The notes beneath the pieces were generated by a model. That model worked only from the letters and a program-made list of their open reading frames with translations, did no database searches and was not told the DNA's origin. This document shows, piece by piece, positions 46,901-60,844 of a stretch of DNA of 64,000 nucleotides; position 1 is the first letter of the stretch, and every line of letters starts with the position of its first letter. Position numbers and translations under genes: made by a program. Source of the stretch: Eutrigla gurnardus (lineage: Eukaryota; Chordata; Actinopteri; Perciformes; Triglidae); contig OY741285.1 of assembly GCA_963514095.1 (NCBI GenBank), positions 17,923,320 through 17,987,319 of the forward strand. Direction: 5' to 3'.

Positions 46901-49815
46901 CATAGATTACCGGAACACATCGGACACCGCCTGACACAAATGTGTTTCGATGATGGCTCATCTTTCTTCCCACTCGTCTTTATTTTTTTTATTTTTTTCC
47001 CTCAATATGCCAAGAACCTTTGGACAAACGGGTTAAAAATATCCAATCGTATTCTTGTTCGGAGGGACACATGCTTGTGCAGGGGAGGCAGGGGAGCGGG
47101 ATGAACTCTTGAGTGGTAGATTTAGTAATGTTGAGCTCGCTGAAGGACAGCCAGCGCGTACATAAAACACGCCCACCTCGTACAAACAAAGCTGTCCCTC
47201 CATTCATATCTGGACCAGGGGCATCAAACACACCGGCCAGGCCTCGTGGTCGTCGTCGTAGGCGATCACAGCTCTTCCTCGCTACATAAAAACAGATGCT
47301 TATAGAGGACATCTGATGGCACCCATCTATCGTCTTGACTTGTCAGCACAGAATTGCCGAGGAACATTTGTTCACACTCATCAGTTGAAAATAAATAGAT
47401 ACACCCCTTCTGTTCATATGGAAGGGATCTGTGAGAGTGGTATGGTAAGCTTGCTCTGTCTAAGCAGATGTCTCGGCCTGTTAAGTATGTATCAAACACT
47501 TCTTCCCCTTCTTCTACTCCAGTGGAACCTCCCCGCTGCAAACCCTTCACCACTGCGTGACCCGGGGTTGCGTCTACCTCTGTGCAGCTGGAAGCCATTT
47601 AACCGACATAAGACTTGTGATAGAGTAACAAGAGTACCGCAGGATCGTGACATCGGTTGACCTCGGATTGCTCTGACCCACTAAGACCTGACCACGACGT
47701 TTTAGACAATAAGCAACTCAGACACAGAGCAGAGGCTTTCAATCAATGTCAGGGTTGTGAAGTCACTTCAGTGTCAGCTAGTAACGCTAAGTATTTTGTA
47801 CATTAGAAGGACCAAATAAAATACTTACCGGTAGATACAAGGGAATACAGTGAGTAAGGAAGTAACAAGGTTATGCGGGGGGTACATAATTACAGGGTAA
47901 CGAGGGGCCAACAGGCTTAGCCTAAGTGTCTTCTCACAACAGCTCGCTTATGAAAGGCTTATGCTATGTTCCCCCCTTATTTAGAAACAAACATCATTGT
48001 ACACTGTCAAACCCCCCCCCCCCCACCCCCATTATCCCAGTACATATATTACCATATTTAACAATTATTTAATAAGTAATACAAGTCCCACTTATTCCCC
48101 AAGTTCTTCCCTTGTACCTTAACATATACATAGCCATTACACTGTAATGTCCTTTTAATCGATATCACCAAATACTCAAAAGACAACAAGGCAGCATATG
48201 TAGACAACAGGCTAGAACAATATTTTTATTTCACAAAAAGCAATGAGCAAATGAGTGATTGTGTTCATATTTTCACACTGCATCAGCATGAGCTGTGGGC
48301 CCACCCAGCCTCGGCCCCGACCCAGAAACATATCAGCATGACAAAGCAGGAGGCTGAATTACAGCACGCATCCTATTGCTGTTAATTACAGTGGGAGGAG
48401 GAGGTCTGTTGTAATTACAAAGAAGGGCTGACAAAGCCAACGCAGCCCAGAGAGGGGAGGGAGAGCGAGGCATCCCTCCTCCTCACTCTGTGGTTTGGCT
48501 TTATTGAAGACCCGCTGACTTCTCCCCAACCTGCAGGCATGTGTGGTGGCTGCTGGTGCTACCGTTTTCCAGGAAGCCAGGAACAAACTGTCCAATTTAA
48601 AGCCTGATTATAACCTCAGTTTAGCCATGGCAGCTGATTATCACGACTGTGGTCTGCACTGATGTGTGCAAAATGCATGCAGGCCGTGGTGGACAACTGG
48701 GATGGTTTACCATTAGATTAGATAAGATTAGATTACTCCGAGCTGTCATGACAACATGGAAAATGGGATGTGGACTTGCATTTATAGAGCACCTTTCTAG
48801 TCTTCCGACCACTCGAAACAGATGTGCTTTTTATTTTTTTATCTGGAATGGACTGGAATCTGTGAACTTGAATTTTATTTTATTTGAGATGAATAATTAT
48901 ATGATTATTTTTGTCTCACTACTAGTGCATATTATGGCATATTTAAAAAGAGAAAAAAAAAAAGTACCCAAATCTACCCAGCCCAATGACAAGTGATCAT
49001 AAATTGGTGTTTCTAATTTGTTTTTGTTGTAAATTACCAGCCTTACATGTTTTGATTTGATACCCGTTTTTCATCCATTATGACAGCAAGGTGTTTTCCT
49101 TCACTTTAATTCTCATTTTCTGCATCCTTCTGTTACACTTTACAACCCTGGCTTCCCTGTCTCTCCTCTCTCCTTACACAGCACCTTTAACACCGACCCA
49201 TCACTCTCTGCTTTGCGTCTTTCAGTCTATCAGTGGGACATCAGCACTTTCCATCACCAGTGTGGGAGCTTTGTGATAGGGGTTAATGGATCGGGCAGGA
49301 TGAAGCTTTGTGTGTGAGGTTGCCATTTGTTTTGTGTGGGATCAATGAGGAGATACAGAGGTGGCGCCTGCTGGAGATGATGGACTAATGTCTCACAACA
49401 AAACCATTAGAAAGTGTCACAGGGAAAACACATCACATTGCAGCATTGGCTCGGCCTTAATTTGACATTTTCTTGAGCAAAACATTTACATCCTTTGTGC
49501 CTAAAGCGGACCCTTCGGAATTTTACGGCACTTTTATGTATATGGCACATACAACAACAGATGTTAATTTGATTCTTGATGGATTAGATGATGGCATGAG
49601 TGGGATGGAATCCATATTCCTTAAAGGTGTTTCCACCCTTGGTGACTTAATAAAGACTATTTCCCCACAATAACATTGCCTCTAAGCAGACAACGTTCAC
49701 TCACTGGCTCCAGTCATCATGAATTTGATACCCTGGCCTGGAGGTTACACTTGTGGAGTTGGGTGATAATTCTCTGTGGGTTCATCACAAGCAGAGAGGA
49801 CTATTTTAAAATTGA

Positions 49816-49844
49816 AGTAGTAGTAGAAGTAGTAGTAGTAGAGT
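49816..49844. repeat. (AGT)n imperfect microsatellite
   Basis: About nine AGT/GTA units with one AGA. Confidence 0.85.
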
Positions 49845-50519
49845 AGTGTTTCTCAAATCTCCACAACAGAGGTGGTGAGTTATAACCATAGTCATCGACA
49901 AATATAAACGAGTAGGACCAAGGCTGACAAATCCCCTAATTTTAGGGAAACTATTTGGATAGAAAATTCAGTTTTCAGCCTCTCAAATATGGTGATTTGC
50001 TGCTTTTCTCTGTTTCACATCACATTCAACTGAATATCTTTAGGTTTGGGACTGACAAATCAACAGATTGATCACTTATGAGAATAATCATTACTTGCAG
50101 CCTTTCCATCCATACAGATTCTCTTGTAATCCCAAATTCAAATCAAACAACTGGCTCCTCATCTCTCAAATTTGCTCTGTGCTGCCGACATGTGACTAGT
50201 CCAGACTTCCACACTGATAGCTACTGGGTCCAAACCTCTTCCAATGTGGTGGCCTCCTCCCAGCTGTTCCCTCCTCTAGATGGCCTGGGCTTGGCCCAGC
50301 TGTCTTGAGGGGCTGCAAAGTTATCAGGTCATGTGAGAACCGTGTCATATGAAGCGAAAATCAAAGAAACTGGGCCTGTGCTCTTCACTCCTCCGGGTCC
50401 TCCGTGTGGGATTTGACACACTCTGGGACAGCCGGATTTCCTAAAGCTGCCGTGCAGAATCAGGATCCTCGTGGGGCATTTGAGCTGGGGGATCGGCGCT
50501 CCTCCACTTTGTTTATTTG

Positions 50520-51010
50520 ACTTTGTCTTGCATCATTATCTCATAGATGGAAGGGAATTGAGTTTAATTTGACAGGCAGTGATGACTTACTGCTTGTCTT
50601 CCATCGCATACAATCAGCTGTCCCGTCTGTACAAGAGATCAGATTTGCGTTGGACGCTTCTCCCCTGTGAAATGTCAACCTCTGCTGTGCCTGCTTACCT
50701 CCCGATTCCCCTCTCGAGCTTGTACAATTAGCCACATTTATCAATTTAGAGCACTTCATGCTAGTTATGAAATTGGGCATCCTGCCATCACCTTGTAGGG
50801 CTCTGATTGAGCATAACTGTTCTCTCACCTCAGCCTGCCCCTTGTTAGGTAAAGTGAATTTTACTAATGCCTGGCGTGGGCTAATGCCTTCTTTAACAAG
50901 CCTAATAAGAATAATGGCTCGTCATAAATTCTGAGTCATCCTGATCTTATGAGACAGGCTGTAAATGAGTTGTGAATTATATCTCTGCTTCATGCGCACT
51001 CACTGTATGA
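50520..51010. promoter_or_regulatory. Candidate conserved non-coding element rich in homeodomain cores
   Basis: Dense TAAT/ATTA cores in non-repetitive context (ACAATTAGCC, TTACTAATGCC, GGCTAATGCC, CCTAATAAGAATAATGG), a layout common in vertebrate developmental enhancers. Function and conservation are inferred only. Confidence 0.28.
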
Positions 51011-54000
51011 TGGTGAAAGCACACTTTGACAAGAAGGGTCCACAGAAATGTGTGTGTGGAAATCTCTGCAAATTAAAAGTACTGCAAGTTATTTTCCTTT
51101 TTTGCCCCCAGTAAAGCTATCATTGGCCCAAATGACATTGGGTTTGAGTAAAAAATAATAAAACACACCCTCCACATGAACCCACCCACTACTTGGGCTA
51201 CATGGTGGATAAATTGTGCCAAGCTGGAACATGAAGTCAAATGAGGGGAACTGAAGGAAATAAATATTTTCAAGAAAGAACAGATTAATTAACTGATTGT
51301 ACAGAAGTCATTGAACACAACAAGGATGGCATCAATTTCTTTTCAATTAGCTGCTTGTGCTTTTCTATATAATGTGACCGAAGGCAGGGGGTATTTGTAA
51401 ATCTGAAGCAGCTCATGGGTCGAAGGGAGTATAAATTAAATGTGTTCAAGTAAAAGAAAACTTGTCTGTTTTTCAAACCAAAACTGGAATAATTTGTAAC
51501 TGTACAAGAGCCAAGGTGTTGTTTCACATTTTCAGTAGCGGCAATTACAGTGTGGCTAATGCTGAGTGTAGTTTTGTTGTTTCACTTGGCTGTCACTGTC
51601 TCCGCAGAATGGCAATAGTCCTAGATATGGGATATTTGGGCTCAACACCTACTTCTTCATTCATTGCCTGGGTGGATTGCTATGCCATGTGTGGCCAGAG
51701 ATGGGATTTGTCAGCATTGCTTTAAAGGTCTCGGTCTCACAAAGGGCAGAACAGTCCAATTCAAATACAGCAACCAGCCTGGGTTTACCATTTTCTTTGA
51801 CTGTCACCCATAATTTAACATTGGCTTGTGCTTTTGAATGTCAGGCACAGAGATTTTAGAGTGAGTACAACATAACCAAAATAATTCCACGCTAATTCCT
51901 CCTCTCATCTCCCATTTTGCTGAGAAAACAGGTACATGAGTGATATTCGGAAAGAAAAGCTACACGTCCCCGATGCCGAGTTGTGGGCTTGAAGCTAATG
52001 GAGAATGCTGTGCTTAGTGGGCAACAAGACGTTTTGGCAGAGTGGAGTGCTGATGATCAACCATGGCACCACACTCTGGGCAACCGGAGGCGATAATGAG
52101 TTCCTTGACATTCTCCCCAATCTGAGCTCATTTGAGCAAATCCTGCACTACATAGACACTAATCAGGGCCAATGCACTCCGAACAGCAGTCTCCTCAGTA
52201 CACTTCAGAGAAGATGCAGTAACTTAAAAAGGTTGGTATTACTGTAACTTCTTAAGAGCAAAAAGCAAGAAAGATTTTAATTGCAAATAAAGTAACAATA
52301 ATAGTGGGGGGAAATAAAGTGAAACCACTTGTGCAAACACTGAGCAAAAACTTGTGCTAAGCAAAAACCAGACCTCAGCCAGTTCATACTTTCCCTATCA
52401 TAACTTCAACTTAAAAAAGGGCATGGCACTCTAATGTTCCACTGCTGATGACATTCCACTCAGCTAAATTGTACTGGGGTGGCAGCAGAAAATCTCAGGG
52501 ACAGATATCTCAAGTACCGGGCAAAGAGAAGGGAGGAAAAAGGACATTTTGTTAAGTCATTTTTATATTATTATTTTTTGTAATTTGGGTGAATTGGCCC
52601 CTACAAACTGTTAACCCATCTAATCTGATGAATAAAAAAACACCAGCTTTCAGACATGAGTCTCAAACAAGCAATAATTTGGACAAGGTTCCTTTGCTGT
52701 TTGAGGGGAATTCTCACACAGGAAACAACAGGGATGATGAGAAAACAAAGCCCAACTCCTAACAGGCATGTAATGAAATCAAGGGAGTTTTGGGCCCATC
52801 AGATTCCAATGCTACCCGTCCCTGGAGGTCTCAATAAGAAGCAAAGCTACCCTTCCATCCGTCTGCACAGTTCAGAGGGTAAACTAGCAGAGAAATCGGA
52901 CACTGGCTCGCTGTGAGTTTCCAGTCCGTTGCAGGCTCTCGAGAGAAGAACAGGCTAGGGTTAAATTCAGGCCAATGTCCCCTAATGTTGAAGAGTGGCC
53001 TTTGATTGCCCCCCATCCATGTGTAGTCCGCGGCCCGAAGGGGAACCTGACACTGACGTTGTTATTGAAGTGCAGCAGGAGGGTCTGATAACTGGTCTCA
53101 TCGGCACAGATCCAGTGTACGAGCCTCCTCTCAGCCCCTATAAAAGACAGTGGCAGGTGTGTGACAGATCTGGACGTTAAAGGACGTTTGGGACCCCCCA
53201 GAGATGACAGCCTCTTGGCCCGTCTCAAGAACTGGTTAGGGGGCTGGCTGTTGTTGCCCCACCACATCTAAGCCTCCGTCTTCCCGTGCAGTTTATTGCT
53301 ATGAACAACCTGCAGAAACAGTTAAGTTTCTCTGATTTCACATCCATTGGGGAAAGGAAACTAGGATGGAGCATGTGGCAAACAAAAAAACAAAAAACAA
53401 GGAAAATACAAAATTGGTCTCCAAAGAGTCTGTATGTAGTCTGAGATCTGAAGTGCTATGTCTGTTCAAGAGTTTATCCTGTATTATTCTGTATCCTTTA
53501 ATCAAATCTTGAAACATACTTTAATGTAAGAGATACTGATTTTATGTTTTAGGCAGTTAGTTGCTGGTTGCAAACTTAGAAAGACAGCAAAATCCACAAA
53601 TGATCATGTTGCAATAACTCTTGTGTGGTGTTGGAATTTGCGGTATTGGCGATGACTATTTAAAAAATGAAATATTGATATCATGTTCATCAATTTTGCA
53701 GCCCTAATCTGTTGCATAAACTGTGTGTGGTTGCTGGACTATTAACTGTGTGGACTGCTTGTTTGGGTTTGAGTGATAAAAGACATACGGGGAAGAGATT
53801 GCTAAAATTAGAAAATAGAAAATGAACAATCCTTATTTGAATTTACAATAACAGTTTATCTGTATTCACAGCTGTATTTACTGGGATTTTTTAATATGTG
53901 ATAAAGTGTTTTTACAGGATGTTGTTTTTAATCTTGCTTCATTTGAATCCTTTTTAATGTCTTTAATGTGCCTACACATTTTGCCATTTGCTGTTTTATG

Positions 54001-54669
54001 AGTGTCATGACTGCCTTGTGTGAAGCACTTGGTTTCTGATTATTATTACCAGTAATGTCAAGGAGTGGCGAGGGGGAGGCTAAAGAGGGACGGTGAAGAT
54101 TGGAGGAGGTGGGGTTGAAATATGAGCGGAATGGACCCTTAAGTCTCCAGCCCGACCACAAGTGGCATCATTGTCATCACCTTGTTCTGATTTCATTTCA
54201 TCTCTCGGCGCCACCACTGCAGGCAATATCTGGGTATTGAGTTACAGGAGGCCCACCTCTTTATTATTTTCATGGGAACTCAAGGACAGGCAGTCTTGTG
54301 CAGAGACGAGAGGATATTTATATGAATGCATATAATGTTGTGTTCCTAGTACTCAGGGACATTTAGCGCCTATCTCCGAATAGCATCAGAGGCTTTCAGC
54401 TCGACAGAGTCATTAATATCAGGAGGGTTTATGTGTTTCATATTGCCTCCATGCCAGCTGGGACCGCATGCCTGATGAGCTGGCTAGTGTTGTGGAGGAT
54501 GCAACATTTTTTTTTTTTCATCGCCCCGTTCACAGTGTGAAGTCAGCACGTCCAGAACTTATCACTCCGTCTCCATAAAAGGTCAAGCCGGTGGTCAAAA
54601 GTTACGTTTGATATTCTGGCTCAAATCTTAAGTGTGATGGGACAGATGCACAGTTATTTTTTAAAAGAT

Positions 54670-54781
54670 AAACAACTGTTGTTGAGTTGCCATTTGATCT
54701 CTTTCCATCGGAATGTCTTCTACGGCCAACGAAGACATTAAGATGGAAAGAGATCAAATGGCAACTCAACAGCAGTTGTTT
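54670..54781. other. Near-perfect 51-bp hairpin (inverted repeat)
   Basis: Arms at 54670-54720 and 54731-54781 with a 10-base loop. Comparing one arm with the reverse complement of the other shows 48 of 51 identical; differences are one T/C (a G-U pair in RNA) and two adjacent bases near the loop. It has no coding frame. Candidates are a foldback transposon, a hairpin RNA precursor, or a recent local inverted duplication. Confidence 0.9.
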
Positions 54782-54818
54782 TTCTTAAAACCTGAAAGTG
54801 CCTGAGATATGTCTAACA

Positions 54819-55356
54819 TGTAGGAACTAGGGAAGAGCACCTTGTTTGTCTGTTGTTGTCTTTTTTTCCCCCCTTTTCCCTGTCTATGTTTGTACTCCCC
54901 GTTAGCGGGGATGCGATTGGTCCGCGATTAGAGACTGGCACCTCCATAGGCACCTGGGGTCCTTAGCCAGGTAGCTCTCCCCTGCTGCTAGCTCAGAGGA
55001 GCGTGTGTTGTGGTGTTTTGGGTGGTGTTCCCGTGTTAAGATATGTTGGCGACTTTCTTTCCTTCATCGGTGCTAAAACACTAGAAACGCTAAAACACTA
55101 AAAGCGCTCTGTTTGGCTAGCGTAGGATCCACCGGAGGGAGTGTCCCCTTGTGGCTTGGCTGGGGGTGTACTAGGGCGTTGCAGCTTACTCCCCCCATGT
55201 GTTTATTTATTTATTCATAACCCTGTGCAACACTTCCCAGGGGAAGCATAAGATTGTTAATAAATTCCTGTATGTGTGGATTCTTGGGACAGAGTCCCCC
55301 TTGCTCTAAGGGATTAAGTCAAGGGGTGGCGTAGTCTAGCCATAGTGGTCGCTACA
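54819..55356 (+). mobile_element. Probable solo LTR
   Basis: Runs from TGTAGGAACTAGGG to GTGGTCGCTACA, with short inverted ends TGTAG/CTACA and TG...CA termini, length about 540 bp, and an AATAAA (55260) in the 3' third as in a retroviral-type U3-R-U5. A direct repeat ATATGTCT occurs at 54807-54814 and 55356-55363, close to but not exactly at these ends, so the boundary is uncertain. No internal genes are present. Confidence 0.45.
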
Positions 55357-56481
55357 TATGTCTGATCCATTTAATAGCACTGCGTTGTGAATAGCCACGT
55401 CTTGCCATGGAGCATTAAAACTTTTGAACAGAGGGAACATTGCTGGAGCAAGTGAAATGTAGACAGGTTAGCAGCATTTATAAGCAGAAAACATTGTTAA
55501 TTTCACCAAATGAGGCAAGAAAACTAGAAAAGGTTGTCCGAGGTGATGATCAGATATACTAATCAACCTGCTTAAATGTAAACCATCAAGCTCATGAACA
55601 AATCGGTTTTGACACTCCGCTTCAAACTGACAACTCTTCGTGTGTAATGCAACACGTTTCCCATCATTCCCACATCGTACCCACAAGTCATTTTCACTGA
55701 TTCCTGGGGAAGCTGAGACATGAGATTGCGTTTGATCCAAGATGTTTCTTCATCCTGGAGGGTGAGTGATGTGACAAGCTCTGCATCTGTAATCCCTGGC
55801 TGTTTTTGTTAGAAAATCCACACGTATGCATGTCCATCACAGAGGAGGGATGAAAAGCTTTTACTCAAACAGATATTTGAGTTCTCCTCACTTTTTTTAC
55901 GTGTGAGGATGTAGAAACGATAATGATACCGCAGCTATTGTGTATGTTGTTTAGTTTTCCAAAGGAGCACATATTTGGACATATTTTTGGAATCGCAGCC
56001 TCTGGATGGTGTGTTTCCCATTACATCAATTGACAACTGACGTGCTGGCATTGGTGGGAAACACACTGTTTACATTTGCTACTGGCAGAATAAGATACAA
56101 GGCAGTTTCTCTCTTTACAACAGGTTGACTTCACTCAGTATCTGGGCTGAAACATCAAGCTCGTATTCCAAAGATAGTTGAAGCTGTTTGGCCTAGCTTG
56201 CTAATGTTAGCGCTGATTACAGTAGTCACTGTTTTACCACGTTCTTTCCCCAATCCAGTCATTTCAGTAATGTAACCAAATTGTAACTGAAGACCATCTT
56301 GTGATGGGATCACACCAGCTGGGACGCCAAACCGGGCCAGGGACATAAAGTCAGTGATCAGTGATAAAACCTTCCCACACACCGACAGACATATCAACAC
56401 CTGGTAAAGTGCTCAAAACCACTTCTGTGGTAGGCTACTTCCTGCTACAGTAGGTGTATCCGGGCCACATTTGGCCACGAT

Positions 56482-56482
<1 letters not shown>

Positions 56483-56522
<40 letters not shown>
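56483..56522. repeat. (CA)n microsatellite
   Basis: About 20 CA units. Confidence 0.97.
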
Positions 56523-56527
<5 letters not shown>

Positions 56528-57704
56528 ATGTGAAAACAATGCCAGTTTAAACACGTGCCAGCAGGCATCGGTTGTGGTGCTCGTCATTTCAACACTTGCT
56601 GAGTCACTGGTAGCTCCTGCACACTCAGTGTTGTATTCAGACTGCATGAGGAATAAAAATGTCCAGAAAGTTAAATGGTGTTACAATGAGCAACATAATC
56701 AAGACTCGGTTAAGTACAAAAATAGGGGTTGCTATCACTGGAGTACGAGTCATTTCCCTGCAGCTATGGACTTTTAAGAGTTTAAAACCTAAAAGGTGAA
56801 CAGTAACCACACATTTAATACTGCAATAGTGCTCCATTTAAATACAGACGGGGAATTAAAATGCAGGTGCTGAATAAAATCCTACAGGGGTCTGACCAGA
56901 ACTAATGCCCCATAGGTCGGTTACCAAGCAGCGCCGAAGCAGCTGCCAACGGGCCCTAGCAACAAGTACCGCCAACCCTCCGCCGGCGGGAGAGTGACTC
57001 ACAGTCCATGTATCCCAGCATGCTTTGCCACTGCGGTGCACTTCACCCCCTGCCCTGCCATAATGGCTGCATGGAGAGATGAAAAGAGCCATGTGACATG
57101 AGCGGACACAGTCGCTCCGGCGTCATGCTGCTCGCTGCCTTTTCAAACACGGCTCACATGGAGAGAGCGAAGACACGGGGCAGCTTGGCCAACAAGAGTC
57201 AACACAGTCGGCCAGAACAGAAGTCGTGTTCTTTTTTCATCACTTGTGCATGCTGATGACATACCTGCATATTTTATAGATGCTCCGTTATGTATTAATT
57301 TCAAAGCCTGTTGTCATTTTCCACTTCAGTAGTGCAGAATATTACAGCTTTATTTGTGTTTCTCAGAAATATCTCATCACAGCAGATTCTTGGTCAGGTT
57401 TAGTGACCAGAAGAAACCAAAACGAGAAAAGCAAGAACACCGATCTGTTACGGTGCACACTTTATTAACACTAACCTTTATTGTCCGGCAGCCTCGGCAC
57501 AGTTTACCCAGTAACCTTTACTGTGTGAAAAAGCACCATCTGTCCTCAGAGCCAGCAAACCGCTGCACCTCAGTCATCATTCCTACAGTCCCTCTGCATT
57601 GTGACGGTAATGGGACTTTAAATCAGTTCCTTGCACCCTCAGGGTTCATTACAAGGTGACAGCCCATTGTGGCTGCTCTGTGATGACAACAAGTGGCGGT
57701 GGAA

Positions 57705-57723
57705 GGGGGGGGGGGGGGGGGGG
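57705..57723 (+). repeat. Poly-G run
   Basis: Nineteen consecutive G. Confidence 0.95.
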
Positions 57724-59453
57724 AGCTGGAGAAAGTGAGGCAGATGGTTTGGAGAGATGACAATGGTGCCATTTCACAGCGTATCCTCCACCTGTGGTGT
57801 GACGGAGGCGGCTGTCAGGGGCTTTTGATGCCCGCTGAGATGAATGCGATGGATGAACATATCTCTTACTGACAGCCTCCATATCATTGCTGATTGAGAT
57901 GTCTAGACGCCCACAACCGAGAGCTCTGAAAACAAACTTTGAGACACATTGCTCAGTTTTGGGCAAAATATAGAAAAAACATTCCGTGGAACAATGAAAT
58001 GGATAATCGCAAAAATGTAAGTTGGAAAGGAAGTTGAAGACATTTTTTCAAATGTAGGCTGATAACTGTGGATCTATATTTGAGTCTTTTATTGGACAGC
58101 ACTTTTTCCCTCTCCTACAGTTCTCCCTTTACACTTAAGTACACTTAGTAACAGCGACTATTACTCCCAAAGTGCAAATCATATAAAATGCACCTGCCCA
58201 AGAATAGCTCATATGCACAGAATATATGATGGCACATTTCACATGTCATAACATCAACAAAATGAAATCCTTTAATGTAGAGCTTCAACAAAATGACCGC
58301 ATGAAGAAAACACGCACAGATTCCTCTGAGCAACACATGAAACATTTCTCCGTGTGAGCATGTGTTATAGTGGTGAGCAGAAAAAGAATAAAAAGCCAGA
58401 CAAGTTGTTCTAAGAGAGAGCAGGTGGTTCCTACTTCAAAGAGTGCAGGGATGAGGTTGTGTTTTCTTTTCTCCAGCAGAGCGTTTTCTTCCCAAAGGCT
58501 CTCGGAGTCCTCCTCCCCAGTCTGCCAACTTCAGAGTTTGCATTATTATCAGCAAAGTGCTTTTAAATCCGCTCCTGCTCAACACCAGGATGTCTTCTGC
58601 ATGCTAATCCTCAGGGATACGGATCCGTCACTTCTCCGTCGTTCTCTCATGCCTGGCGTGCCTGAGACAGCTGGGAAAACAGTCTCTGCTTGACGATCTG
58701 CACATACAATGGGGATCTCAGGCCACCACAGCGCTGCTCCACCGCAGAGCACTTTACAGTAGTGCGCTGCAAAAGATGGACAACATGGGCTCTTTCTGTA
58801 AAGGGGACACATGTTTGTGCAAAAGGGAGATAGCACATGGGTAAATGTTGTTTAGCCCACAGTGACGGCCTGGAGGTAAGAAAAAGGTGTACCCGTAACT
58901 TATCAGGGGAAAAGTACAATAACAGTGACGAGGAGGAGGTGCAGGTCACTTCACTTTGAAAAAAACAAACTAAAAGCAGATGTTTAATAAATCATATTAC
59001 ATGCCGAAAAGTAACCTTACCTATATTGGGTAGAAACATTCCTAACAGAAGCCCTTGTTGTCTATTTTCCATCATGTAACACCTATCCCATTGGGGTTTT
59101 ATGGATATGTACTATTCTAGCCTATTAAAAATGTACCATTGCTGTCTAGACGAACAATACGAAGCCCACAGCATCCTGTTGAGCTGGATTATTGTGCTCC
59201 GGGGCTGGATTTTAATATTAATAACAACAACTGTTTATTTAAACAGGATTTTGAACCACATTGAGTAAATGGCTCTCGTTAGGAGCTTACACACAAGTTG
59301 AAGCAAACTTTTGTGTCATCTTTACCTCCAAAAGTTAACAAAGTTAAAAATGAAGCCGCTCCAGTTCAAAGTACTAATCTCTTTGGGACTTTTGAGAAGT
59401 GAACGGCATTTCGGAGACTGAGGCTTATTTTCCTGAGTACAGAGAGGATGAGC

Positions 59454-59455
<2 letters not shown>

Positions 59456-59523
<68 letters not shown>
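59456..59523. repeat. (GA)n microsatellite
   Basis: About 33 AG units, pure purine on the + strand. Confidence 0.97.
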
Positions 59524-59525
<2 letters not shown>

Positions 59526-59658
59526 CTACAAGGAGGAAGAGAGTGGAGGGGGGGATAAATATAGAGAACAGTGATAAAGAGGTAATCATCTCCACTCAAA
59601 GCATATTTTATCCAGTGGGGTTATTAAGAGGATGGAGATGAGTCAAATCCACACAGAC

Positions 59659-59659
<1 letters not shown>

Positions 59660-59717
<58 letters not shown>

Positions 59718-59725
59718 TCTCCCTG
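59660..59725. repeat. (CT)n microsatellite
   Basis: About 27 CT units then CCCTCTCTCCCT; complementary to the GA tract 136 bases to its left. Confidence 0.97.
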
Positions 59726-60844
59726 TATTTACCCACTCTTGATCCTCTCTCCTCCTCATCTCCACGTCCGACCTACCTTGGCACAGTGCCCGGCTCGCTC
59801 ATTCTCAACTGTTCACGGCAATTGCAATGTTTCACTGATTCACGCTAATGGCTGATGAATGGGCCGAGTGCAGTATGCAATACATACAAAATGAAGCAAC
59901 GGATTTTAATTAAAAGTTTCACTTAAGCTCCCTCTCTTCTGTGATCTATCATATTTGTTCTGTACCAGCAGAGTTCCTTGAGGCTTACACACACACAGGA
60001 GTGGAGAAGTTGCTATATCGCTTTCAAAGATAGGGGGCAGTGTTCTCAAAGGTAAAATGCCACCAGAAACAGCTTGACTTGAGATTTTGTACTGAAGACC
60101 ATTCAAATTAAGGCAATAATGTTGACATTTCTGCATGCAAAAGTAATATAAATGAATACAATTTAAGTTATTTTCATCTGCAGCAACCTGTCAGTCTACA
60201 GTATGATCTGCACCATTTCTAAGACAATTTGAGATCACATTGATGTCTGCATGAAGCAGAAGCATAAAGTTTCCACTGCTGGATGTAATCTCAATGATCT
60301 ACTTGCAAACATCCTCCAACATGAATCCACTTACAGTATGTCTTCTTCTTGTTGTTTCCTGTTTAGTAAGCCAACAGACCAGTGTCTCTGTCATAATTCA
60401 GCGCCACCCTGACGAATCTGTTTGCACACCACATCACGACAGGAATAGCTCTTAATAATGAAAGATTGATGTGAGGTAAGGTTGTCATTACATGCTGCAG
60501 TGGACAATTAGGTGCCTCCCAACATACAGCTGCCGTCTCGGATGTTCTCCTCTTACTCCCTCGCTTCAATCTTTCTTCCACACTAACAAAGTTGCTGAAG
60601 TAATTTGCTTAAATGTGTTTGTTTGAGTCTAAAGGGACAATGCAACAAGCTGGTGACTCATTCAGTGAGCTGATGACAAATAGCGGACAGCCCTCCCTTG
60701 CAGCAGGTTTCAAACGTTCTTTTCTGCCGGGACCAAAGCTCATTAAAATAAATTACATTTCTGGTCATGTGGGGACGTACACAAACGTAAGCAGCTCATA
60801 GTTTAAGAGGCACTTTTAAAGTCAAACTGTTACAGGACAAGGAT

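Larger units (their letters stand above)
38040..54660. other. Long gene-free stretch with CNE-like blocks
   Basis: About 16.6 kb in which I found no supported exon, RNA gene or intact transposon. Unusually low in simple repeats apart from a C run (48010-48022) and a GTA tract (49816-49844). Complex unique sequence at 38040-38420, 50520-51010 and 51730-52250 stands out. Frames of 168 codons (38037-38543, minus) and 133 codons (43601-43999, plus) are open but unrecognised. Confidence 0.45.
55364..60840. other. Gene-free stretch with simple repeats
   Basis: No supported exon. Contains CA, poly-G, GA and CT repeats listed separately. Confidence 0.5.

Noticed and set aside
54670..54781. Calling the hairpin a microRNA gene
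   Set aside because: The stem is too long and too perfect for a typical animal pre-miRNA, and I recognise no mature miRNA in either arm.
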